Assembly (NCBI RefSeq): GCF_009910325.1
Contig: NZ_SUMG01000021.1
Location: forward strand, 1 to 40,252
Source: Isachenkonia alkalipeptolytica
GTDB lineage: Bacteria > Bacillota > Clostridia > Peptostreptococcales > T1SED10-28
Direction of reading: 5' to 3'
Length of the DNA: 40,252 nucleotides
This document shows positions 1-8,533 of this stretch, one piece after another. The notes under the pieces were generated by a model. That model did no database searches and was not told where the DNA came from. It was given only the letters and a program-made list of their open reading frames with translations. Within the stretch, counting starts at the first letter, position 1; each line of letters starts with the position of its first letter. A program made the translations under genes and the position numbers.

Positions 1-120
1 AAGAAATTTCACAAAACAGCTGCTAATAATACTCAAAAGTATGTAAGGTTAAATTAGACCTCTGGATTTGTAAGACTAAATTAGACAGTTTTATAAATAG
101 GGGTCTAATTTACTTTTACA
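1..120 (+). mobile_element. Possible right end of an IS21-like insertion sequence
   Basis: The 10-mer TAAATTAGAC occurs directly at 50-59 and 77-86, each preceded by GTAAG with a 27-base period, and inverted at 103-112. Read from position 120 on the minus strand the region begins TGTAAAAGTAAATTAGAC. Multiple short terminal repeats and a TG...CA boundary are known for IS21-family elements. An open frame enters from the window edge and stops at 55-57, which could be the tail of a helper ATPase gene but is too short to identify. The element body is outside the window, so the family is inference. Confidence 0.4.
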
Positions 121-185
121 ATTAAACATTTAATTCAAATCCTCTGAGCAATCCTCGCCTTGTCCTTCTTTTTTACTAAATTTCT

Positions 186-193
186 GATATAAT
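186..193 (+). promoter_or_regulatory. Extended -10 promoter of fba
   Basis: TG-A-TATAAT (TATAAT at 188-193) is an exact extended -10 element, 38 bases before the fba start and just ahead of AGGAGG at about 220-225. No convincing -35 hexamer lies at 16-18 bases, which is tolerated for extended -10 promoters. Confidence 0.6.
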
Positions 194-219
194 GTATAAG
201 GTAAAACAAATCATATTAG

Positions 220-1161
<942 letters not shown>

Positions 1162-1264
1162 AGTTCACTTTATGGGAGCTAATCGGTTTCAACGTTATGT
1201 AGTTCTAGTGAGCAATAAATCGAATTATGATATAATAGCAAAAGCATAAGTAAGTGAAACTTAA

Positions 1265-1300
1265 AATAAGGTCTCCTTAATTTAAAGGGGACCTTATTCT
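1265..1300. terminator. Bidirectional terminator between fba and the phosphoesterase gene
   Basis: An inverted repeat (AATAAGGTCTCCTT at 1265-1278 against AAGGGGACCTTATT at 1285-1298) has one wobble position and A/T-rich flanks on both sides. It lies between two convergent genes and its right arm overlaps the stop codon of the minus-strand gene. Confidence 0.75.
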
Positions 1301-1995
1301 ATTATTAATACCGGGTTAAAATTCAAATAATCGCTGGATGCTAAAACATATTTTATCCCATTATACTCTCCTTTATGAGAAGCATCAAAAGATTCCGTCC
1401 CATGCAAGTGTCCATACACTACATAGTCTACTTCGAAGTCCTCCAGTACTTCAATAAACCCTGTAGTTTCCTTCAATTCATTTGTCGGAGGATAATGCAG
1501 CATAACTATTACCTTTTGGTTTCCATCCTTCTTTTCCTTTGCGGCTTCAAACAAAGACCTTTTCAAACGCTGGATTTCACGGAAATATATTTTTTGATCC
1601 TGTTCCGTAAAAGAGCGGTCATTAGGAGAAATCCACCCCCGGGTACCGGTGATGATCGCATCTTCATATGTAAAGCAGTTGTTTTGAACAAAAAATAAAT
1701 TCTTGAATCTACGATTCATTTTTTTAATAGAACTCCACCAAAAATCATGGTTTCCCCGGATAATGAATTTTTGTCCCGGAAGTTGATCAAGCCACATTAA
1801 ATCCATCTCCGCCTCGGCAAATTTCATGGCCCATGAAATATCCCCCGGGATCAATACACCATCACTTACCTTGACTTTTTTTAACCAATTTTCTTCTATT
1901 TTCTTTTTATGGTCGGCCCATTGATCACCAAAAATATCCATAGGTTTGGATCCGTCTCCACTTAAATGAAGATCTCCAATCGCATATATACTCAT
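1294..1995 (-). CDS. Calcineurin-like metallophosphoesterase (COG1768-like)
   Basis: Predicted cytosolic phosphohydrolase with a two-metal centre. The motifs of the calcineurin-like fold appear in order: GDLH (Asp8, His10), GDIS (Asp52), GNHDFWW (Asn82, His83), a HYPP histidine in the second half, and YGHLHG near the C-terminus. Its 233 residues are nearly all this one domain, with no signal peptide or membrane segment. The overall pattern (GDLHLS, DISWAM, RGNHDFWW) resembles the COG1768 predicted phosphohydrolases common in Clostridia. The substrate is unknown. The 62-base gap to the upstream alarmone synthetase gene would allow co-transcription. Confident of the fold, not of the reaction. 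Confidence 0.85.
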   Translation of the reverse strand: MSIYAIGDLHLSGDGSKPMDIFGDQWADHKKKIEENWLKKVKVSDGVLIPGDISWAMKFAEAEMDLMWLDQLPGQKFIIRGNHDFWWSSIKKMNRRFKNLFFVQNNCFTYEDAIITGTRGWISPNDRSFTEQDQKIYFREIQRLKRSLFEAAKEKKDGNQKVIVMLHYPPTNELKETTGFIEVLEDFEVDYVVYGHLHGTESFDASHKGEYNGIKYVLASSDYLNFNPVLIIE

Positions 1996-2057
1996 AGCAA
2001 CACCTTTTCAATAGTTTCATTGTTTATCCTTAAATCCATCTCACAATTAAATTCAGG

Positions 2058-2861
2058 TTAATCATAGGCTTGGTACTTGGCCATAAACTCATCGATTTCC
2101 TTCGATAGTTCCTTTAGGCCTGCCATTTCCACCTTATCCCATAATTTATTGAATCGTTCTTGGAATTTATCTGCTTCTTTAAACAACCCCGCTGACTCTA
2201 ATCGATCAATATTACTTAGAATATTTGAGACCGTACTTGAACGAATTTCGAACATTTTTTGGGCCTGTCGGATTTCATGGCGGATTTGTGACATTTCTTG
2301 GTCTAATTGAAAGGCTGCATCCGCAGCATTTTTTAATCTTAGTTGAATCGGGTCCGGGATTTGTCTTTTATACTTGTACTTTAAACTATGTTCAATGGTT
2401 GCCCAAAAGTTCATAGCTAAGGTTCTTATTTGGATTTCCGCTAAAATATTTTTATTTCCGAATGCAGTCTGAATCGGGTATTCAATAATTACATGATAGC
2501 TTCGGTAACCGCTGTCTTTATAGTTGGTAATGTAATCCTTTACCCCTACTACTTTCAAGTCTTTTCCATCTCTCTCACTGATATAATCCACAACCGTGTA
2601 AATATCTTCCACGAATTGACACATAATCCGAATTCCTGCAATATCTTCAATTTCTTTATCGATATTCTCCATATCCACTTCCAAGCGCTTGGATTTCTCT
2701 AAAATACTCGAGATTTTTTTTACTCGACCAGTCACAAATTCTATGGGAGAGTATTCTCCCATTTTGATCAGTTCGTTTCGAATACTTTTAAATTTAACTT
2801 TTAATTCTTCCACAGCGTTCTCATAGGGAATTAAAAACTTCTCCCAATCTATATTTTGCAT
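2058..2861 (-). CDS. Small alarmone synthetase, GTP pyrophosphokinase (RelQ/YjbM-like)
   Basis: Transfers pyrophosphate from ATP to GDP or GTP to make (p)ppGpp, the stringent-response alarmone. It has the RelA/SpoT synthetase domain alone: TGRVKKISSILEKSKR (about 44-59) contributes ATP binding, DIAGIRIM begins the core, YKDSGYRSYHV is the GTP-stacking region, and AEIQIRTLAMNFWATIEHSL carries the catalytic EIQIRT-type motif. There is no HD hydrolase, TGS or ACT domain, so it is a small synthetase rather than a long Rel. At 267 residues it is longer than typical RelQ/RelP proteins (about 210); the extra part is a charged helical tail after about residue 200. It has its own extended -10 promoter upstream. 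RelQ versus RelP cannot be settled by eye. Confidence 0.88.
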   Translation of the reverse strand: MQNIDWEKFLIPYENAVEELKVKFKSIRNELIKMGEYSPIEFVTGRVKKISSILEKSKRLEVDMENIDKEIEDIAGIRIMCQFVEDIYTVVDYISERDGKDLKVVGVKDYITNYKDSGYRSYHVIIEYPIQTAFGNKNILAEIQIRTLAMNFWATIEHSLKYKYKRQIPDPIQLRLKNAADAAFQLDQEMSQIRHEIRQAQKMFEIRSSTVSNILSNIDRLESAGLFKEADKFQERFNKLWDKVEMAGLKELSKEIDEFMAKYQAYD

Positions 2862-2908
2862 AGTTCCACCCCATTGTTCATGATCGGAAATCTTTTAATA
2901 ACTTTTTT

Positions 2909-2917
2909 ATTATATCA
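2909..2917 (-). promoter_or_regulatory. Extended -10 promoter of the alarmone synthetase gene
   Basis: On the minus strand TG-A-TATAAT (hexamer at 2909-2914) lies about 50 bases upstream of the start. A weak TTTAAC sits 17 bases further upstream as a possible -35. Confidence 0.55.
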
Positions 2918-2952
2918 TCATTCCGCAAAATGTTAAACTCTTAATCCCATAA

Positions 2953-2982
2953 AGAAGACCGAAAATTCATCTCCGGTCTTCT
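2953..2982 (-). terminator. Terminator-like hairpin after gap
   Basis: AGAAGACCG at 2953-2961 pairs perfectly with CGGTCTTCT at 2974-2982. It lies 46 bases beyond the gap stop codon. The U-run on the minus strand is short, so termination may be weak. Confidence 0.55.
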
Positions 2983-3027
2983 CCTGAAATTTAGTGATTA
3001 TAATTTTATCACTCTTTTAGAACAGTC

Positions 3028-4035
3028 TTATTGTTTGGAAACATACTCAGCCAAATCTAAAATTCGACTGGAGTAGCCCCATTCATTATCATACCAAGAA
3101 ACCACTTTATAAAGGTTTTTGCCGACTTTCATCGTGGATAAAGTATCCACAATTGAAGAAAGCTCATTCTTTTTATAATCAATGGATACTAAAGGTTCGT
3201 CAGATACCCCTAAAATCCCTTTCATACTACCCTGGGACGCCTTTACAAAAGCCTGATTGATCTCTTCCACACTGGGCTCTTCTTTCAGTTGAACCACAAG
3301 ATCCACAACGGAACCTACAGGCACCGGTACTCTCATGGCCATGCCATCTAGCTTACCCTCCAGAGAAGGTATAACTTTAGTTACAGCCTTCGCTGCGCCC
3401 GTAGTCGTAGGAATAATAGACTCATTTGCCGCTCTCGCTCTTCGTAAATCCTTATGGGGAAGATCTAAAATATTCTGATCATTAGTGTAGGCATGAATAG
3501 TCGTCATCATTCCCTCTTCAATACCAAACTCATCTTCCAATACCTTCGCTACAGGAGCTAAACAATTGGTGGTACAAGAAGCATTGGAAATAACTTGATG
3601 CCGGTCTTTTTGAAACATCTCTTCATTGACTCCCATAACCATAGTTAGTACATCTCCACCTTTTGCCGGTGCAGAAAGAATCACTTTTTTAGCTCCCGCT
3701 TCAATATGTTTTAATGCCAACTCTTCCGTCAAAAATACTCCAGTAGACTCCACAACAATCTCTACCCCTAAATCTTTCCAAGGGATTTCTGAAGGATCTC
3801 GGTGGGCCGTAAACTTGATTTCTTTATCTCCGATATAAAGCGCATTCTCCGTTGCTTTTACCTTTTCCGGAAACTTTCCATAAATAGAGTCGTATTGAAA
3901 AATATGGCTATGTTTCTCTGGACCGCTAGTACTATTGATCGCTACTACCTCCACATCGAAATCCCCTTCTAGAGAAGCTTTCAATACCGCTTTACCTATT
4001 CTTCCAAATCCGTTAATTCCAATTTTTGTTTTCAT
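3028..4035 (-). CDS. gap: Type I glyceraldehyde-3-phosphate dehydrogenase, possibly NADP-tolerant
   Basis: Oxidises glyceraldehyde-3-phosphate to 1,3-bisphosphoglycerate, or the reverse in gluconeogenesis. The 335-residue length is standard. GINGFGRIG (6-14) is the dinucleotide-binding loop, SNASCTTNC carries catalytic Cys154, and His181 is in the TIHAYTNDQ segment; DNEWGYS is near the C-terminus. An odd point: after the second strand the sequence reads VAINSTSG, where NAD-specific enzymes normally have Asn-Asp; Ser35 replaces the aspartate that excludes the NADP 2'-phosphate. Gluconeogenic GapB enzymes lack this aspartate too, so NADP or dual use is plausible. It stands alone with its own promoter, not in a gap-pgk-tpi operon. 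The ATG follows AGGAGG. Confidence 0.95.
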   Translation of the reverse strand: MKTKIGINGFGRIGKAVLKASLEGDFDVEVVAINSTSGPEKHSHIFQYDSIYGKFPEKVKATENALYIGDKEIKFTAHRDPSEIPWKDLGVEIVVESTGVFLTEELALKHIEAGAKKVILSAPAKGGDVLTMVMGVNEEMFQKDRHQVISNASCTTNCLAPVAKVLEDEFGIEEGMMTTIHAYTNDQNILDLPHKDLRRARAANESIIPTTTGAAKAVTKVIPSLEGKLDGMAMRVPVPVGSVVDLVVQLKEEPSVEEINQAFVKASQGSMKGILGVSDEPLVSIDYKKNELSSIVDTLSTMKVGKNLYKVVSWYDNEWGYSSRILDLAEYVSKQ

Positions 4036-4076
4036 AGTATCTCCTCCTGAAAATATGTTTTTTAGAATCCTTTGTC

Positions 4077-4082
4077 ATTATA
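4077..4082 (-). promoter_or_regulatory. Probable -10 box of gap
   Basis: Minus-strand TATAAT lies about 42 bases upstream of the gap start. TGGCAT is 17 bases further upstream and is only a poor -35 match, so the promoter may need an activator or be incomplete in my reading. Confidence 0.45.
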
Positions 4083-4151
4083 ATACACTTTATCAATTTA
4101 TGCCATACTAATGTGAGGATTATACGTAAGAATCATCCTGCTTTCAGTCGA

Positions 4152-5678
4152 TTAATCCATCTTTTTCAGCTTCTTTGAAACCCTCAGAAGTTCTCCTCCC
4201 TTCTTAAGCAGGTTTTTATCCGTATTAAGACTTTTCAGCAGTTCGGTTAACCCCCGGTACTTCTTTTCAGAATAAGGAAACCAATTAATTTCCCTGTCAT
4301 CTTTGCCCTTGTTTACCATCACTGAAGTTTCCAACGAAAAGCTGTAAAGACCTTCAGGACCATGATATTTTCCTATACCGCTGTCTTTTACTCCTCCAAA
4401 TGGAAGGTCCGGATTCACCACATTACGTACTACATCATTGATCATTACATTGCCTGTAATCAGTTCCCCAGCTATCTTCTCCCCATTTTTTCTGTCCTTC
4501 GTCCATATGCTGGCATTGAGACCATATTGGGAGTCGTTGGCAAGTGCCACCCCTTCCTCTTGGGTTTTAAACGTCATGATTGGTAGCACCGGGCCAAAAG
4601 TTTCTTCTTGCATGATCTCCATCTCATGGTTTACCCCGGTAAGGACCACAGGATAGAAAAAATTCTTCTCAATTTTTACTGGGGTTTCCAATATTGCGCC
4701 CATTTTTACGGCATCTTCAATTTGTTTTTGCACATGCACTATTTGATCCACACTAGTCATGGCACCGATATCATCCTCTTTTGAAGAACCGATATTCAGT
4801 TGTTTTACTCTTATTTTTAGTTTTTCCATAAATTCTTCGGCAATTTCTTCCTGAAGGTATAGTCGCTCCACAGAAATACACACTTGGCCGGAATTCACAA
4901 AGCCACCGTACAAGGCCCCCTCTACTGCTCGATCAATATTGGCATCTTTCAAAACCAACATAGGGTCTTTGCCACCTAGTTCTAACTCCACTGGGATGAG
5001 ATGCTTAGAAGCCTGTTCCATAATTTTTTTGCCGGTGGCTACACTGCCGGTGAAAAATATTTTATTCGGTTTTGCTTCAATTAAAGCTGCCCCTACTTCC
5101 CGTCCTCCCTGTACAACCTGCACCACCCCTTGAGGAAGACCGGATTCAATCATAATACGGTCGATCAGTGCACCGATGGTTGGTGTGACGTTGGAAGGTT
5201 TAATCACCACTGTATTACCTGCAGCAAGGGCTGTGATGATTGGTACCATAGATAGTTGAAAGGGAAAATTCCAGGGAGAAATAATACCTATCACCCCCAA
5301 AGGTTTGTAAGTAATATAAGACTCCCCCCCCTGAAAGGTCAGAGGCGTGTCCCGGTTTTTCGGTTTTAAAAAGTCCTCCGTGTTTTTTTCATAATAACGG
5401 AGAAATTCTAAAGTGGGCAAAATATCACTCATTAAAGACTCCGTTAACACCTTCCCCGTATCCTTCGAAATGATGTTTGCATACTCATCCAAGTGGTCCA
5501 TAATATTCTTGCGTATTTTTTTTAAGTACGTCATCCGCTTTTTTATTGAAACTTGTTTCCAATTTTCAAAACTTCTTTGACTATCTTCCACTACTTTTTT
5601 GACTTCAACAGGATTACTTCGCTGATATTCACCGACGATCTCTCCTGTTGACGGATTAATTGCTTGTAACGTATCCAT
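4152..5678 (-). CDS. NAD(P)-dependent aldehyde dehydrogenase
   Basis: Oxidises an aldehyde to its acid; the substrate is not evident. ALDH signatures are complete: SPWNFPF with Asn137, KPSNVTP, FTGSVATGKKI for the nucleotide, ELGGKDP with general base Glu233, and GQVCIS with nucleophile Cys267. The C-terminal FGGVKDSGIGKYHGPEGL motif and a NWFPYS segment recall membrane-associated or broad-range ALDH3-like enzymes. About 50 residues follow the core as a Lys-rich helical tail (TELLKSLNTDKNLLKKG), which may promote membrane or partner contact. The ATG has a strong GGAGGAGG site. It is 116 bases from gap but separated by the gap promoter, so the two are probably independent. A succinate-semialdehyde or fatty-aldehyde role is possible but unproven. 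Confidence 0.9.
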   Translation of the reverse strand: MDTLQAINPSTGEIVGEYQRSNPVEVKKVVEDSQRSFENWKQVSIKKRMTYLKKIRKNIMDHLDEYANIISKDTGKVLTESLMSDILPTLEFLRYYEKNTEDFLKPKNRDTPLTFQGGESYITYKPLGVIGIISPWNFPFQLSMVPIITALAAGNTVVIKPSNVTPTIGALIDRIMIESGLPQGVVQVVQGGREVGAALIEAKPNKIFFTGSVATGKKIMEQASKHLIPVELELGGKDPMLVLKDANIDRAVEGALYGGFVNSGQVCISVERLYLQEEIAEEFMEKLKIRVKQLNIGSSKEDDIGAMTSVDQIVHVQKQIEDAVKMGAILETPVKIEKNFFYPVVLTGVNHEMEIMQEETFGPVLPIMTFKTQEEGVALANDSQYGLNASIWTKDRKNGEKIAGELITGNVMINDVVRNVVNPDLPFGGVKDSGIGKYHGPEGLYSFSLETSVMVNKGKDDREINWFPYSEKKYRGLTELLKSLNTDKNLLKKGGELLRVSKKLKKMD

Positions 5679-5768
5679 TTTCCTCCTCCTTTTTCCCTCG
5701 TTACTATATCTTTACCACGAAAATCGAACCTGTAACATTTTTAATATAATATATTCCGGGGAAAACAT

Positions 5769-5793
5769 AAAAATAGGGGTTTCCCCCTATTTT
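5769..5793 (-). terminator. Terminator after the small P-loop gene
   Basis: AATAGGGG pairs with CCCCTATT around a 4-base loop at about 5771-5790, with A- and T-runs on both sides. It lies about 30 bases beyond the stop codon of the 140-residue P-loop gene. Confidence 0.75.
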
Positions 5794-5822
5794 TTATTCT
5801 AAGACCGATCAGTCGTTTTTTC

Positions 5823-6245
5823 TTATTTGATTTCTTGAGTTTTAAAAGGGTTTAGGAATTCAGGAAGGGTTTCCTTCGTCCCGTTAATTGCCACTACAAA
5901 GCTGACATTGTATTTCAGTTCTAAATCCATCATTTTATCAAAAAGCTTTTCCAGTTCATCGGTGTTTTTGCCGGTGATCCGGTATAAATTGTCAATAAAA
6001 ACCCGCTCAATATCGTAATTTGAAGCCACCACACCACTAATAAAACCGATAAACTCTTCCTCCGACTGGATTTGATAATCCCTGATACCAATAAAACGAA
6101 TTCGGTAATCTACCTGAAACATATTGCTGTTATCAAAATCGATGAAAATATTGTGCCCTTTACTCGTCTCCAAGGCTTCGTTTGCCATGGCCACCAGTTT
6201 CTTTGTTTTACCACTGCCCTGCTCTCCTAAAATTATTTCATTCAT
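5823..6245 (-). CDS. Small P-loop ATP-binding protein of unknown function
   Basis: A 140-residue cytosolic protein. Residues 7-14 form a Walker A loop (GEQGSGKT), and RVFIDNLYRI at about 80-89 is a Walker B-like strand ending in Asp. A later VVAING strand fits a compact RecA/AAA-like alpha/beta core that is shorter than most ATPases. There is no DNA-binding or transmembrane segment. The start is supported by AGGAGG. It is a single gene followed by a good terminator; 119 bases separate it from the upstream radical SAM gene. Similar short P-loop proteins appear in Clostridia as hypotheticals; I do not recognise a function. Confidence 0.75.
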   Translation of the reverse strand: MNEIILGEQGSGKTKKLVAMANEALETSKGHNIFIDFDNSNMFQVDYRIRFIGIRDYQIQSEEEFIGFISGVVASNYDIERVFIDNLYRITGKNTDELEKLFDKMMDLELKYNVSFVVAINGTKETLPEFLNPFKTQEIK

Positions 6246-6364
6246 ACGAATACCTCCTTATTATAGTCTATAATCACTTTTATCATTTAACTTTGGTACT
6301 ACTATATAGTATTCGATATTTTCTGAATTTTTTCCTGCTAAAAAACAAAAATAATTTAAAAAAT

Positions 6365-7315
6365 TTATTTTTGTTTTTCCACTTCTTGTTCGTAGGCTCT
6401 ACCTCCCAAATAATGAAAAAAATCCCCCTGTTCCATCCCATTTTTTTCCATGGTTTCTTCTATATTGTCCCGAATCTTCCACCAGCTTTGATTCCAGTTT
6501 ACAAATAAGGAATTTTCCCTGGGAGCTCTTCCCAAAAGTCGTTGGACCACAATCTCCGGGTCCAGATGCCGAAGAAAGGTAATTACTTTCTGTTGATATT
6601 CTTCTGCGGTACATATTTCAAATTCTCCTTTTTTATAGGCTTCTCCCATTTGGGTGTGGTCCATTACATAAAGGGCATGAAGCTTCACCTGTTCAACCTT
6701 CAAAGCCGAAAGAATCTTAGCATTTTCAATAACATCCCGATCATCGTCCCAGGGAAGATTTAAAATCAGATGAACACAAACTTCAAACCCGAATTTCTTG
6801 ATCCGTAAAATCCCATCGATGAATTCCGCCAAACCATGTCCCCGTCGGATTTTATCCAAGGTTTTATAATTCACGGTTTGCAGTCCTAACTCCAAGGTGA
6901 CTTCAACTTGGTAATTTCTTTTGACCTCCGCTAAAAACTCCAGTTGTTCGTCGGTAATGCAGTCCGGTCTAGTGGAGATATCGATTTCCACCACATCATC
7001 CACAAGAGCACTTAGAATGTACTTTTGAAAAGTTTCTAAGGGCATATAGGTATTGGTGTAATTTTGAAAATAAGCAATGTATTTCTTGGCTTTATATCGT
7101 TTTTTTATAATCTCTTTCCGTTCTTCCAACTGTTTGGGTATATCAATACTGGGAGCACTGCTAAAGCCTGTGCCCACATCGGCACAGAAGGTGCACCCTC
7201 CGAGATTATCCTGATTTCGATTCGGGCAGGTCAGGGGTAAATTAATTGATAGTTTATAGACTTTTTCCCCATATTTTTCTTGTAAATAGGTTGAGTATTT
7301 TCGAAAAACGCTCAT
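6365..7315 (-). CDS. TIGR01212/YtqA-like radical SAM protein
   Basis: Radical S-adenosylmethionine enzyme of unknown substrate. Three cysteines in CX10CX2C spacing (Cys30, Cys41, Cys44; CPNR...GGCTFC) match the YtqA/TIGR01212 variant rather than the usual CX3CX2C. Downstream signatures include FQNYTNTYMP, DISTRPDC, ELGLQTVNYKTLDKIRRGH and HLILNLPWDD, typical of this and related Elp3-like radical SAM enzymes. At 316 residues it has the expected length. The ATG has only a weak GGAAAG upstream. It lies 24 bases after the UspA-like gene and may be translated from the same transcript. Related proteins have been linked to tRNA modification, but that is not shown here. Confidence 0.88.
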   Translation of the reverse strand: MSVFRKYSTYLQEKYGEKVYKLSINLPLTCPNRNQDNLGGCTFCADVGTGFSSAPSIDIPKQLEERKEIIKKRYKAKKYIAYFQNYTNTYMPLETFQKYILSALVDDVVEIDISTRPDCITDEQLEFLAEVKRNYQVEVTLELGLQTVNYKTLDKIRRGHGLAEFIDGILRIKKFGFEVCVHLILNLPWDDDRDVIENAKILSALKVEQVKLHALYVMDHTQMGEAYKKGEFEICTAEEYQQKVITFLRHLDPEIVVQRLLGRAPRENSLFVNWNQSWWKIRDNIEETMEKNGMEQGDFFHYLGGRAYEQEVEKQK

Positions 7316-7339
7316 CTGTTACCAACTTTCCATAATGTA

Positions 7340-7747
7340 TTATTCTTCATCCTCGGTGGGTAGTATACGCACTTCTAAGTCATAGCCGACTTTTCTTTTG
7401 ATTTTTTTTGCCATGGCACTTGCATGATCCTCTTCCTTAGAGCCTCCCAGAATCACTGTAGAAATTTCCTTTTTATTTAAAAAGTCTACTAAGGCTTCCA
7501 CAACGTCCTCCGATCGAAGAACCGTCATATGAGCTTCGTAGTTTTTAGAGATTTCAAAGAGGTACTCTAAGGCTTCTGCTGCTTGATCGACACCTTTATA
7601 TTGTTGACCCAAAAGACTCCACCCACCCGGGGATACATTGACCACATACAACTTTTCCTCACCGCTGATGAGTCGGGCTCCTTCTTTTATCAAACGTTCA
7701 CAGGTTTTTTGTCTGGTAACACATACAAGTATATCTTTTCTTGGCAC
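7340..7747 (-). CDS. UspA-like universal stress domain protein
   Basis: A single alpha/beta domain of 135 residues resembling the Usp domain found alone and in KdpD. The N-terminal DILVCVTRQKTCERLI strand-helix, the YVVNVSPGG strand and the ISTVILGGSKEED segment near residue 95-107 fit the fold. The classic ATP-binding GX2GX9GS/T is incomplete, so nucleotide binding is uncertain. The start is GTG, chosen because AGGAGG lies 7 bases upstream. It is probably co-transcribed with the following radical SAM gene. The role could be stress sensing; nothing in the sequence fixes it. Confidence 0.7.
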   Translation of the reverse strand: MPRKDILVCVTRQKTCERLIKEGARLISGEEKLYVVNVSPGGWSLLGQQYKGVDQAAEALEYLFEISKNYEAHMTVLRSEDVVEALVDFLNKKEISTVILGGSKEEDHASAMAKKIKRKVGYDLEVRILPTEDEE

Positions 7748-7832
7748 ACCCTAACCTCCTTTACTCCCTAATATTTTATCGCTTTTTCTATCGTCCTTTT
7801 ATTTTATCATAGAATATCGCGAAAAAGAACTG

Positions 7833-8287
7833 CTACCGAATTTCTATTTTGATTAGCACTACACCGTCGATAATGGGGAAATTTTTGATTTTTCTCAGCC
7901 TAAAATCCACATTTGAATTTCTGTATTCTTTCAAAAGATTTTCAGCTTTCGATGCCATTTCTGAAGTCATGCCTACATCGATTTCCCTTCCCTTTAGACC
8001 GGTCTTCTCTGAGGCTAATGAACTATCAAATCCCCCTCAGCTTCCCAAATCTATTACGGTCTCCCTCCACGGATTGCAACAGCCTGTTTAGAATTTCAAC
8101 AGCAAGCTCCATATCAGCTTCCTCAGGGGGGGGGTTCAGTTCCTCTATGGTATCCCTATGCTGCTTGATTTTTTTTAATAACAGAGCCTCCATCTCCATA
8201 AAAGCCTTGATCATGTTCCCTTTCGACTGCAATGTTTCAATAACTTTCAAGAAATGCTTTTTCCATATCTTTTTTCTTTTCTGGCAT
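7833..8287 (-). pseudogene. Decayed small gene with two frameshifts and a nine-C run
   Basis: A start with a good site (GGAGGGG at 8292-8298, ATG at 8287) reads MPEKKKDMEKAFLESY and stops at 8237-8239. Removing one T near 8250 continues into KVIETLQSKGN and a helical, charged frame to a stop at 8026-8028. Removing one G in the five-base run at 8032-8036 then continues as GFDSSLASEKTG to a stop at 7833-7835, giving one protein of about 150 residues. Between the breaks is a run of nine Cs (8126-8134) encoding Pro-Pro-Pro. I do not recognise the family; the first half is helical like a chaperone or coiled-coil protein. Both breaks look like single-base indels, so decay, sequencing error or phase variation all remain possible. 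Confidence 0.6.
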
Positions 8288-8418
8288 TAAACCCCTCCAT
8301 TGAAAAATGTTTTCATACCTTAAAAAGCTTAGTTGCTAATATTTTATTGTCCTCTGTTGTTGAAATTTTATCATATATCATAAAATCTAGCTACTTAGAA
8401 AATTGGCTAGTAACGATC

Positions 8419-8455
8419 AAAAAAAAAGAACCGAGAGATTACTCTCGGTTCTTTT
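8419..8455 (-). terminator. Terminator of the glycine-betaine operon
   Basis: GAACCGAGAG at 8428-8437 pairs perfectly with CTCTCGGTTC at 8442-8451 around ATTA. On the minus strand a run of nine Us follows. It lies about 80 bases after the substrate-binding gene. Confidence 0.9.
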
Positions 8456-8533
8456 ATAGTTTTACTTTCTAGCTGTTCATAGAAAACCTCGTTTGAAATA
8501 ATTACCATATCATGCTATAGTAACCAGATTATA

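Noticed and set aside
5701-5760. GGTTCGA on the minus strand as a tRNA T-loop
   Set aside because: No acceptor stem or anticodon arm can be drawn around it.
8026-8250. A separate 74-residue gene on minus
   Set aside because: Its TTG start has no ribosome site and the frame is the middle part of the decayed gene.
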